From: Streptomyces ipomoeae 91-03
GTDB taxonomy: Bacteria; Actinomycetota; Actinomycetes; Streptomycetales; Streptomycetaceae
DNA length: 64,000 nt
Direction: 5' to 3'
Assembly (NCBI RefSeq): GCF_000317595.1
Contig: NZ_AEJC01000415.1
Span: 1-64,000 of the forward strand
Positions 34,748-41,312 of the stretch are shown here, one piece after another. The position numbers and the translations under genes are program-made. The notes under the pieces are model-generated. The model saw nothing but the letters and a program-made list of their open reading frames with translations. It searched no databases and had not been told where the DNA came from. The stretch's first letter is position 1; every line of letters starts with the position of its first letter.

Positions 34748-35449
34748 GTGGCGCTGACGGACGAGGCGATGGACAAGATCAAGGCGATGATCGTGGCCGG
34801 CGATCTGGCACCGGGCTCCCGGCTGCCCAAGGAGGAGGTTCTCGCCGGGCAGTTGGGACTCTCCCGCAGCTCACTGCGTGAGGCGGTCCGGGCGCTGACC
34901 GCCATGCGGATCCTGGTGACAAGGCAGGGGGACGGCACGTACGTGTCCAGCCTCGAACCCCATCTCCTGCTCGAATCGCTCTCCTTCGCCTCGGACGTCT
35001 CCCAGGGGCAGACGGCCCTGCAACTGCTCCAGGTACGCCGACTCCTCGAACCCCAGGCGACCGGCATGGCCGCCGCGCTGCTCACCCAGGAGGATCTGCG
35101 GGAACTGGGCGCCGTCCTCGAACGGTCCCGGGCCGCCGCCACGGTCGAGGAGTTCGTGGGCCACGACATCGCCTTCCATCTGCGCATCGTCGAGGCCGTC
35201 GGCAACCCGGTGCTGTCGATGCTGCTCCGCGTACTCTCCACCCGCACCCAGCGGGCCCGCATCGTCCGCGGCACCCGCACCGAACGGGCCGTCGAACACG
35301 CCCATCGGGAGCACGAGGAGATCCTCCGTGCCCTCCGCACCCGCGACGCGCAGCTGGCGGTCTCCGCCGCGACGGTCCATGTCGCCGCCGTGGAGCAGTG
35401 GCTCGCGGCCGACCTCGTCGAGGCCCCTCTCCGCACCGCCGAGGACTGA
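34748..35449 (+). CDS. GntR-family (FadR/FCD) regulator of the fucose genes
   Basis: A 233-aa regulator: winged helix at about residues 8-72 (RLPKEEVLAGQLGLSRSSLR, EAVRALTAMRILVTRQGDGT) and an all-helical FCD ligand domain (LLQVRRLLEPQATGMAAALL, DIAFHLRIVEAVGNPVLSML) with the His/Asp pattern that often binds a metal and a sugar acid. GTG start at 34748, 22 nt after the permease. It most likely represses the importer and catabolic operons and is released by a pathway intermediate. Confidence 0.87.
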   Translation: MALTDEAMDKIKAMIVAGDLAPGSRLPKEEVLAGQLGLSRSSLREAVRALTAMRILVTRQGDGTYVSSLEPHLLLESLSFASDVSQGQTALQLLQVRRLLEPQATGMAAALLTQEDLRELGAVLERSRAAATVEEFVGHDIAFHLRIVEAVGNPVLSMLLRVLSTRTQRARIVRGTRTERAVEHAHREHEEILRALRTRDAQLAVSAATVHVAAVEQWLAADLVEAPLRTAED

Positions 35450-35471
35450 CCACCACTCCCCCTTCACCATT

Positions 35472-35495
35472 CAGGGCGAAGGAGTCGTCGCCCTG
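35472..35495. terminator. Hairpin between convergent units
   Basis: CAGGGCGA (35472-35479) pairs with TCGCCCTG (35488-35495) around an 8-nt loop, between the GntR gene and the convergent RraA-like gene. Confidence 0.55.
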
Positions 35496-35573
35496 GCCGG
35501 ATGCGAGCAGACAGCCGTCCCCGTCCCTTTCCTGATAGAGCGTCAGACCTCGCAAGGTGCGCGAGCGGGCCTC

Positions 35574-36074
35574 CTACGCCTTCGCGATCGACGCGGAGCC
35601 GGGGAGCAGCACGACCCCGTCCTCGTCGGCGTGCAGGATGTCTCCGGTGGCGAAAGTGACCCCGCCGAAGGTCACCGGGGCGTCGACCTCGCCCTTTCCG
35701 GCCTTGCCGCTCCTGCGCGGATTGGCGCCGAGGGCCCGCACGCCGACGCGCACGTCGGCGAGGAGCGCGGCGTCCCGGACGGCTCCGCGGATGACGAGGC
35801 CGGCCCAGCCGTTGTCCCGGGCTCGGGCGGCCATGAGGTCGCCGAGGAGCGCGGTGCGCAGGGAGGCTCCGCCGTCGACGACCACGACCGCGCCGTCGCC
35901 GGGCTCCCTGAGCAGCGTGTGCAGCAGGGCGTTGTCCTCGTGGCAGGAGACGGTGCGGACGGGGCCGGCGAAGGAGCGGACGGCTCCGTACGAGGTGAAC
36001 CGCATGTCGCAGACGCGCAGTTGGTCGCCGTACCGGTCGAAGAGGTCGGCGGTGGGGATCGGGGTGACGGGCAT
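35574..36074 (-). CDS. RraA-like aldolase/decarboxylase
   Basis: A 166-aa protein of the RraA family. It has DLFDRYGDQLRVCDMRFTSY, the core DNALLHTLLREPGDGAVVVV, DGGASLRTALLGDLMAARAR and the RGAVRD motif carrying the Arg-Asp used by 4-hydroxy-4-methyl-2-oxoglutarate/4-carboxy-4-hydroxy-2-oxoadipate aldolases. RNase E inhibitors share the fold, but aldolase function fits here. It is divergent from the lactonase/GntR/aconitase genes across a gap with a TTGTATC-type operator. Hydroxy-tricarboxylate chemistry would also fit the aconitase neighbour. Confidence 0.82.
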   Translation of the reverse strand: MPVTPIPTADLFDRYGDQLRVCDMRFTSYGAVRSFAGPVRTVSCHEDNALLHTLLREPGDGAVVVVDGGASLRTALLGDLMAARARDNGWAGLVIRGAVRDAALLADVRVGVRALGANPRRSGKAGKGEVDAPVTFGGVTFATGDILHADEDGVVLLPGSASIAKA

Positions 36075-36107
36075 CGGGGCCTCCCTGAGGTATCACTTCC
36101 CGCACTG

Positions 36108-36133
36108 TTGTATCAAATGACTTCCCGATACAA
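36108..36133. promoter_or_regulatory. TTGTATC inverted-repeat operator, site 1
   Basis: TTGTATC (36108-36114), 12-bp spacer, GATACAA (36127-36133): perfect arms in the gap between the divergent RraA-like and lactonase genes. The same element, with one change, precedes the aconitase-like gene (38486-38511). The GntR gene between them is the probable binder. Confidence 0.68.
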
Positions 36134-36143
36134 TCCCTATCGC

Positions 36144-36177
36144 AGATCAGCCACCACACCAGATCAGCCACCACACC
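36144..36177. repeat. Perfect 17-bp tandem repeat
   Basis: AGATCAGCCACCACACC occurs twice head to tail, followed by a partial third copy (AAGTCAGCC), between the operator and the lactonase start. Role unknown. Confidence 0.7.
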
Positions 36178-36205
36178 AAGTCAGCCTCCGAGGACGGGAG
36201 CCGAT

Positions 36206-37483
36206 GTGACCCTGCCCGCCAACAGTTCCGACAGCCCCGGCGGTTCCGACCGCCGGCCGACGACGAGCGCGGCGCTGTCGCGTCGCACGATGGTCACCCT
36301 CCCCGTCGCCGCCCTGGGCGCCGCGCACGCCACCTCCGCGGTCGCCGCATCCCCCACCGCCGCGCACACCCGCCACCGCCGAGGGACCGTCGCCTACGTC
36401 GGCTCCCGGACCACCGCCGCCCGCGGAGGCAAGGGCAAGGGCATCGAGGTGTTCGAGGTCGGCCCCGACGGCGAGGACTGGACGCCGCTCCAGACCGTCG
36501 AGCTGGACAACCCGACGTTCCTGACGACCGACCGCACCCGGCGTTTCCTGTACGCGGTGCACGGCGACTTCACCTACGTCAGCGCCTACCGCATCGACCC
36601 CGACAGCGGGCGCCTCACCGCCCTGGGCCGGCAGGAGACCGGTGGCCGCAACCCCGTACACCTGGCCGTGGACCCGTCGAACCGTTTCCTGGTGCTGGCC
36701 AACCACTCCACCGGCACCGTGGCGACCCTGCCCCTGCTGGACGACGGCCGGCTCGGCCCCGTCGCCGATCTGCTGTCGCTGCCCGGCGAACCGGGACCGC
36801 ACCGCGTCGACCAGACCGGTGCCAAGCCGCACCACGTGCCCTTCTCACCCGACGGCCGTTTCGTCGTCGTGGCGGACAAGGGGCTGGACAGGATCTTCAC
36901 GCTGACGCTGGACGCCGGGTCCGGGAAGCTGGGCTTCGGTGCCACCCCGTCCGTCGCGACCCGTGAGGCCGCCGGTCCCCGGCACATCGCCTTCCACCCG
37001 CGCCTGCCGTACGCGTACACGATCGACGAACTGCGCTCGACGGTCACCGCGTACCACTGGGACGCCCGGCAGGGCGAGCTCACTGCGCTGCAGATCCTCT
37101 CCAGCACCGAGCCCACCATGACCGGCGACAGCCGGGGCGCGGAGATCGCGGTCAGCCCGGACGGTCGGTTCGTGTACGCCTCCAATCGCAGCGGCGCGGG
37201 GGACTCCGCTCCCGGCGGGCCCGAGCCGGACACCATCGGCGTGTTCAGGGTGTCGCCGAAGGACGGGACGCTGCGACCGGTGGGCTGGACGTCCACCCAG
37301 GGGATCCGGCCGCGGTTCTTCTGTCTGAGCCCGGACGGCCGGAAGCTGTACGCCGCGAACGAGCGCAGCCACACCGTCGTCATGTACGACGTCGACGCGG
37401 TGAGCGGTCGGCTCACGCCCACGGGCGGGGTGGTGCGCACCGGCTCACCCGTGTGCGTCCTCTTCGTGCGACGGGGTTCGTAG
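36206..37483 (+). CDS. Exported beta-propeller lactonase (6-phosphogluconolactonase family)
   Basis: A 425-aa lactonase of the seven-bladed propeller family that includes YbhE-type 6-phosphogluconolactonase and carboxy-muconate cyclase. Propeller repeats include NPVHLAVDPSNRFLVLANH, GAKPHHVPFSPDGRFVVVAD, AEIAVSPDGRFVYASNRSG and FFCLSPDGRKLYAANERSHT. The N-terminus has LSRRTMVTLPVAALGAAHAT, a twin-arginine leader, so it is probably secreted. GTG at 36206 has GGGAG five bases upstream. With an RraA-like aldolase and an aconitase relative it suggests a lactone/hydroxy-acid route; substrate unknown. Confidence 0.83.
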   Translation: MTLPANSSDSPGGSDRRPTTSAALSRRTMVTLPVAALGAAHATSAVAASPTAAHTRHRRGTVAYVGSRTTAARGGKGKGIEVFEVGPDGEDWTPLQTVELDNPTFLTTDRTRRFLYAVHGDFTYVSAYRIDPDSGRLTALGRQETGGRNPVHLAVDPSNRFLVLANHSTGTVATLPLLDDGRLGPVADLLSLPGEPGPHRVDQTGAKPHHVPFSPDGRFVVVADKGLDRIFTLTLDAGSGKLGFGATPSVATREAAGPRHIAFHPRLPYAYTIDELRSTVTAYHWDARQGELTALQILSSTEPTMTGDSRGAEIAVSPDGRFVYASNRSGAGDSAPGGPEPDTIGVFRVSPKDGTLRPVGWTSTQGIRPRFFCLSPDGRKLYAANERSHTVVMYDVDAVSGRLTPTGGVVRTGSPVCVLFVRRGS

Positions 37484-37526
37484 GATGAGGTTTCGCCGAT
37501 CCACCACGTGAAGAGCGCAGGAACGA

Positions 37527-38414
37527 ATGTCGCGGCCCAATCTGACCACCGCCATGGCCACCCGACTGCTCGACCTGATGCGCCGCAGCGGCCTCACGAA
37601 GGGTGCCCATGTCACCGAGCAGTGGGCGGCGGACGAACTGGACGTCTCCCGTACGCCGGTGCGCAAGGCGATGCTCTTCCTGACCGAGGTCGGCATCCTG
37701 GAGCGGGTCCCCAACCGCGGTTTCTTCCTCACCCGGGACGCGGGCACCCTCGGCCGGCCGGAGCTGGGCGAAGGCGACGACGTCGAGCAGTCGGCGTACT
37801 TCGAGATCGCGGACGACTACGTCGGCGGGCGTTTCACCGGTTCCTTCACGGCGGCGGACATCGGCCGCCGCTACCGGCTCACGCCCCGTCAGGCCGACCG
37901 GGTGCTGTCCCGGATGGAGAACGAGGATCTGGTACGGCGCAAGGCGGGCGGCCGGGGCTGGGAGTTCCAGCACGCCATGGCCGGCGTCGACGCACACGAC
38001 CAGAGCTACCGGTTCCGGATGATCATCGAGCCCGCCGCGCTCCTCGAACCGGGCTTCGCCGTGGACGCCGAGGCCTTCGCACGTCATCGGCAGCAGCAGG
38101 AGGCCCTGTTGCGCGGGGACATCCTGCTGCTGCCGCGGGGCGAGCTGTTCCAGGTCAACGCCTCGTTCCACGAGATGGTGGTGGGCTGCTCCGGCAACCA
38201 GTTCCTGCTCGACGCCGTACGCCGCCAGAACCGGCTGCGCCGTCTGATCGAGTACCGCCACCAGGTCGACCGCTCCCGCCTCGCCAACCAGGCCCGTGAG
38301 CATCTGAGGCTCCTCGACCTGATCGAGAGCGGGGACCTGAAGGAGGCGTCCGCCTTCCTGAGCGCGCACCTGAACAAGGTGCGGATCATCAAGACGGGCA
38401 TCAGCGACATCTGA
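37527..38414 (+). CDS. GntR-family regulator with tandem HTH and FCD domain
   Basis: A 295-aa regulator. Residues 1-75 are a GntR winged helix (WAADELDVSRTPVRKAMLFL). Residues about 105-150 look like a second helix-turn-helix (IGRRYRLTPRQADRVLSRME) and are followed by an FCD-type ligand domain (FRMIIEPAALLEPGFAVDAE, FHEMVVGCSGNQFLLDAVRR). Two DNA-binding-like modules are unusual for this family. AGGAACGA precedes the ATG. It lies between two copies of a TTGTATC operator and is the obvious candidate to control both flanking units. Confidence 0.82.
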   Translation: MSRPNLTTAMATRLLDLMRRSGLTKGAHVTEQWAADELDVSRTPVRKAMLFLTEVGILERVPNRGFFLTRDAGTLGRPELGEGDDVEQSAYFEIADDYVGGRFTGSFTAADIGRRYRLTPRQADRVLSRMENEDLVRRKAGGRGWEFQHAMAGVDAHDQSYRFRMIIEPAALLEPGFAVDAEAFARHRQQQEALLRGDILLLPRGELFQVNASFHEMVVGCSGNQFLLDAVRRQNRLRRLIEYRHQVDRSRLANQAREHLRLLDLIESGDLKEASAFLSAHLNKVRIIKTGISDI

Positions 38415-38485
38415 ACACCCGGGCTCCACTCCGAGGCCGCCCATCCCCTCGCACGCCGCTCGTGGAATCAGCACGCGTCCAGCGG

Positions 38486-38511
38486 TTGTATCAACAATCA
38501 CATTGAGACAA
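38486..38511. promoter_or_regulatory. TTGTATC inverted-repeat operator, site 2
   Basis: TTGTATC (38486-38492), 12-bp spacer, GAGACAA (38505-38511): 6 of 7 arm matches and the same spacing as at 36108-36133. It lies 57 bp before the aconitase-like start. Confidence 0.62.
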
Positions 38512-38568
38512 TATGAGGCCGTCGCAAGCTCGTCGGCATCTCGCCGCGCCTCAGGACAGCAGGGGACC

Positions 38569-40104
38569 ATGAACGCTGACCGCACCGCCGTGCTCACCGT
38601 CGAGGGCCGTTCGTACGGCTATCAGCCCCTCGACCGGATCCTGCGGACCGCGGAGCTGGACGCACTGCCGTACGCGATACGCGTGCTGCTGGAGAACGTG
38701 GCCCGTCGGGCGCCGGAGGCACTCGCGGGCGTGGTGAGCCGGGCCCGGGCCGGGAGCGGCGCGTGCGAGGTCCCGGTGCGTCCGAACCGGATCATGCTGC
38801 ACGACACGACCTGTCTGCCCGCCCTCGCCGACTTCGCCGCCCTGCGCGACAGCGTCGCGGAGCTGGGCGGCGACCCGGAGCGGCTGCAGCCGTCGATCCC
38901 CGTGGATCTGACCGTCGACCACTCCGTGATCGTCGAGGAGTACGGCCGCGCCGACGCCGTCGAGCGCAATCTGCTGATCGACTTCCGCCGCAACGGCGAG
39001 CGGTACGAGATGGTCAAGTGGGCCGAGCGCAGCGTGCGGAACTTCCGTGTCGTGCCGCCGGGAACCGGCATCATCCACCAGGTCAACATGGAGGCGCTGG
39101 CCCGGGTCGTCTGGCAGGACACCCCGGCCGACGGCGGCCCGCCGATGCTGCACCCGGACCTGCTGGTCGCCACCGACAGCCACACGCCGATGATCAACGC
39201 CCTGGGTGTGGTCGGCTGGGGCGTCGGCGGTCTCGAAGGCCAGGCCGCCATGCTGGGCGAACCGGTCACCATCCCCTACCCGGACGTGGTCGGCGTCCGC
39301 CTCACCGGAAAGCTCCGGCAGGGCGTCGGCGCCACCGACCTCGCCCTCACCCTGACCGAACTGCTGCGTGCGACGGGCGTGGTGAACAAGTTCGTCGAGT
39401 TCTGCGGCGACGGCGTCACCACCGATCACATCTCGCCCGCCGGTGCCATTCCCGCCCGCAGTGCGGCCGGACAGTGGCTCACCGAGCGTGGAGTCGCCCG
39501 CCGCGACCTCAACCAGTACTCCACGCGCCGCAGCAACCACGAGGTCATGCTGCGCGGCGCCTTCACCAACGCGGCCGTCACCAACCTGCTGCTGGACCAC
39601 GACTCCGTTGCGCGGCCGGGGCCGGGCGGCCACGCCCGCACGGCGGACGGCGCCCACGTCCTGCCCGTCCACCAGGCCGCGCCGACCTACCGGGAGGCGG
39701 GCCACGACCTGGTCGTCGTCGCCGGGCGGAACCACGGGGCGGGGTCCAGCCGGGACTGGGCGGCCAAGGCCCAGGCGCTGCTGGGGGTGCGGGCCGTCAT
39801 CGCCGAGTCGTACGAGCGCATCCACCGCAGCAATCTGATCGGCATGGGTGTGCTGCCGCTGGAGTTCGCCGAGGGCGACCACGCGTCGTCGTACCCGTTC
39901 ACCGGGGAGCGGGAGCTTTCCTTCGAAGGGCTCGACGGCCTGACCGTGGGCACGAACCGCGTCACCCTCCACCTGCGCGGACCGGACGGCCGGCACACCA
40001 CCGCGGGACTGCGGCTGCGGGTCTTCTCCCGTCAGGAGCTGGAGTACCTCCGGCACGGGGGCATCCTGCCGTACGTGGTCCGCCGCGCCCTCGCCTCGTC
40101 GTGA
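38569..40104 (+). CDS. Internally deleted aconitase (AcnA-like), cluster-less
   Basis: A 511-aa open frame. The N-terminal part is AcnA-like: LDALPYAIRVLLENVARR, VATDSHTPMINALGVVGWGV and GGLEGQAAMLGEPV. The C-terminal part is the AcnA swivel domain: TTDHISPAG, GAGSSRDWAAKA and SNLIGMGVLPLEF. Normal bacterial AcnA is about 900 aa. Here residue 278 (KFVEF) runs straight into TTDHISPAG (about 284), so several hundred residues holding the three [4Fe-4S] cysteine motifs are missing, in frame. It cannot work as an ordinary aconitase. It could be a decayed gene still open, an assembly collapse, or a reused scaffold. ATG at 38569 follows AGGGGA and lies 57 bp after an operator. Confidence 0.85.
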   Translation: MNADRTAVLTVEGRSYGYQPLDRILRTAELDALPYAIRVLLENVARRAPEALAGVVSRARAGSGACEVPVRPNRIMLHDTTCLPALADFAALRDSVAELGGDPERLQPSIPVDLTVDHSVIVEEYGRADAVERNLLIDFRRNGERYEMVKWAERSVRNFRVVPPGTGIIHQVNMEALARVVWQDTPADGGPPMLHPDLLVATDSHTPMINALGVVGWGVGGLEGQAAMLGEPVTIPYPDVVGVRLTGKLRQGVGATDLALTLTELLRATGVVNKFVEFCGDGVTTDHISPAGAIPARSAAGQWLTERGVARRDLNQYSTRRSNHEVMLRGAFTNAAVTNLLLDHDSVARPGPGGHARTADGAHVLPVHQAAPTYREAGHDLVVVAGRNHGAGSSRDWAAKAQALLGVRAVIAESYERIHRSNLIGMGVLPLEFAEGDHASSYPFTGERELSFEGLDGLTVGTNRVTLHLRGPDGRHTTAGLRLRVFSRQELEYLRHGGILPYVVRRALASS

Positions 40105-40598
40105 ACGCCGTGCGCGGGGAAAGGAGATCCCTCCGCGATGAGCCACACAGCAACCGGTGAACCGGTTTTCGGTCGACCGCCGGGCGTGGCCCCCGGCTCA
40201 GCCGCGGCCGAGCCGGGCCCGCAACCGGCGGGTCGCCGAGTCCATACGGGTCGGCACGGCGGCCCGTGCGGCGCGGGGTCCTTGGTCCTCACGGCCGTCA
40301 GGACGGCCTCGTGCTCGCCGGGCCGGCCGTCCCCGGGCTCGCGGATGTTCTGCCGGATCCACACGGCGACCAGCGTCTCCAGTCGGGCCTGGAGACCGGC
40401 CGGGGCGCTGTTGACTCCACGCCGGGAGCCCGGTCCGGCACGAGGGCCAGGAGATCAACCTGCTGATCCGGCCCGAGGACTGCCTGCCGTACCCGGCGAC
40501 GGCCTGACCGGCTCACCCCCGGCCGGGCTGCGGCGGAGGTGCCACCGCCGAGTACACCGCGGTCGGCATCCCGACTGATCCGCGCCTGCCGACCAGGG
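40105..40598. other. Decayed region with gene fragments
   Basis: A ribosome site and ATG at 40138 (AAAGGAG, then MSHTATGEPVFGRPPG) look like the start of a gene that is not continued. Near 40451-40507 a plus-strand fragment ends EINLLIRPEDCLPYPATA, resembling an ABC ATPase TOBE tail, in another frame. Between them lies a broken regulator on the minus strand. No intact gene is supported. Confidence 0.5.
40198..40425 (-). pseudogene. Fragment of an FCD-domain (GntR) regulator, frameshifted
   Basis: Read on the minus strand: LQARLETLVAVWIRQNIREP and EHEAVLTAVRTKDP in one frame, then RAARAAVPTRMDSATRRLRA in the next, ending at 40198. Joined, they match the C-terminal helices of an FCD domain (EH-x-AIL-x-AI-x-x-DP-x-AA ... 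SATRRL). The shift lies near 40283. The N-terminal DNA-binding half is missing, so this is a remnant. Confidence 0.6.
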
Positions 40599-40651
40599 TT
40601 AGAACGATCGTTATAAGAGGGTGTAGCCTGCGGTTATAACGATCGCCTTAG
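40599..40651. promoter_or_regulatory. Two TetR-type operators (sites A and B)
   Basis: Site A, 40599-40616: TTAGAACGATCGTTATAA, nearly palindromic around AACGATCGTT. Site B, 40634-40651: TTATAACGATCGCCTTAG. Both precede the first tautomerase-like gene; site B ends 9 bp before its start. Related sites flank the TetR gene at 44422-44474. Confidence 0.7.
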
Positions 40652-40660
40652 GAGGCAGCC

Positions 40661-41137
40661 GTGACCGTCATCACCGTGAACACCGCGAAGGGCCGTCTGA
40701 GCCCCGAGCAGCGCCGGACGCTGGCCGAGACCCTGACGGACGCCGTTCTGGTGCCCGAGGTCGGCCAGTTCGCGCCGGCCGCCCGGCCCGGGTTCCAGGT
40801 GCACTTCGTGGAGCGCGAGGCCGACATGATGGCCATCGGCGGTCGCCTGGTGGCGGACGCCGGGCCGGAGGTCGACGTGATGATGATCGATGTGGCGGTC
40901 ATGGACGGGGACTGGCGCCAGGAGGTCCGGACCGAGGTCATCGAGCGTGTCCTGGCCGCGATGGCCGCCGCCTGCGGGGTCGAGAAGCCGTTGCCCACCT
41001 GGTGGGTGAACTTCCGCACCATCGACGAGGGGAGCTGGGGTTCCAGCGGCGGCGTCCTGTCGGTCCTGGCCCTTCTCGACAGCGGCGTGTTCACGGAGGA
41101 GAAGGCCAGGGCGATCCGGGCGGCCGTCGGCGCCTGA
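40661..41137 (+). CDS. Tautomerase-superfamily-like protein without N-terminal Pro
   Basis: A 158-aa protein with the look of the tautomerase/4-OT superfamily: short start TVITVNTAKGRLSPEQRRTL, a beta strand then a helix with LAETLTDAV, and later QVHFVEREADMMAIGG. The catalytic Pro that normally follows Met is Thr here (MTV). It therefore cannot use Pro1 chemistry and may be a binding protein or altered enzyme. GTG at 40661 has AGGAGG five bases upstream. A second, Pro1-bearing relative lies at 44516 under the same operator type. Function unknown. Confidence 0.68.
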   Translation: MTVITVNTAKGRLSPEQRRTLAETLTDAVLVPEVGQFAPAARPGFQVHFVEREADMMAIGGRLVADAGPEVDVMMIDVAVMDGDWRQEVRTEVIERVLAAMAAACGVEKPLPTWWVNFRTIDEGSWGSSGGVLSVLALLDSGVFTEEKARAIRAAVGA

Positions 41138-41151
41138 GGCACCGCGCCTGG

Positions 41152-41312
41152 CGGGTGACGCACGGCGGGTGGCGCACGGCGGTGGCGCACGGCCACGATC
41201 ATCCTCAGGCCGACAACGACCGCCCCACGATCACCCTCAGGCCGGCGGCGCGCACCCCCCGGTCACCTTCAGGCCGGCAGCGCGCGCCCCAGGATCCCGT
41301 TCAGGTCGGCGG
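41152..41312. repeat. Degenerate tandem repeats over the 3' end of the acyl-CoA dehydrogenase gene
   Basis: First about three copies of a CGGGTGGCGCACGG unit (41152-41191), then about four diverged copies of a unit near 32 bp with the core ATCACCCTCAGGCCGGCG (41195-41312). The last two copies cover the gene's final codons, so the repeat seems to have grown outward from the stop codon. Confidence 0.6.

Noticed and set aside
36204-36209. ATG-TGA start-stop overlapping the lactonase GTG
   Set aside because: A minimal reading frame could affect initiation, but chance is enough to explain six bases.
38569-40104. Aconitase X (AcnX) or LeuC-LeuD fusion as identity of the short aconitase
   Set aside because: Both flanks match AcnA motifs collinearly, with a sharp gap; AcnX and LeuCD have different motifs and order.
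40138-40578. 146-codon + strand frame with a good ribosome site
   Set aside because: Only the first residues look natural; the rest is antisense to the FCD remnant. Treated as a truncated start.
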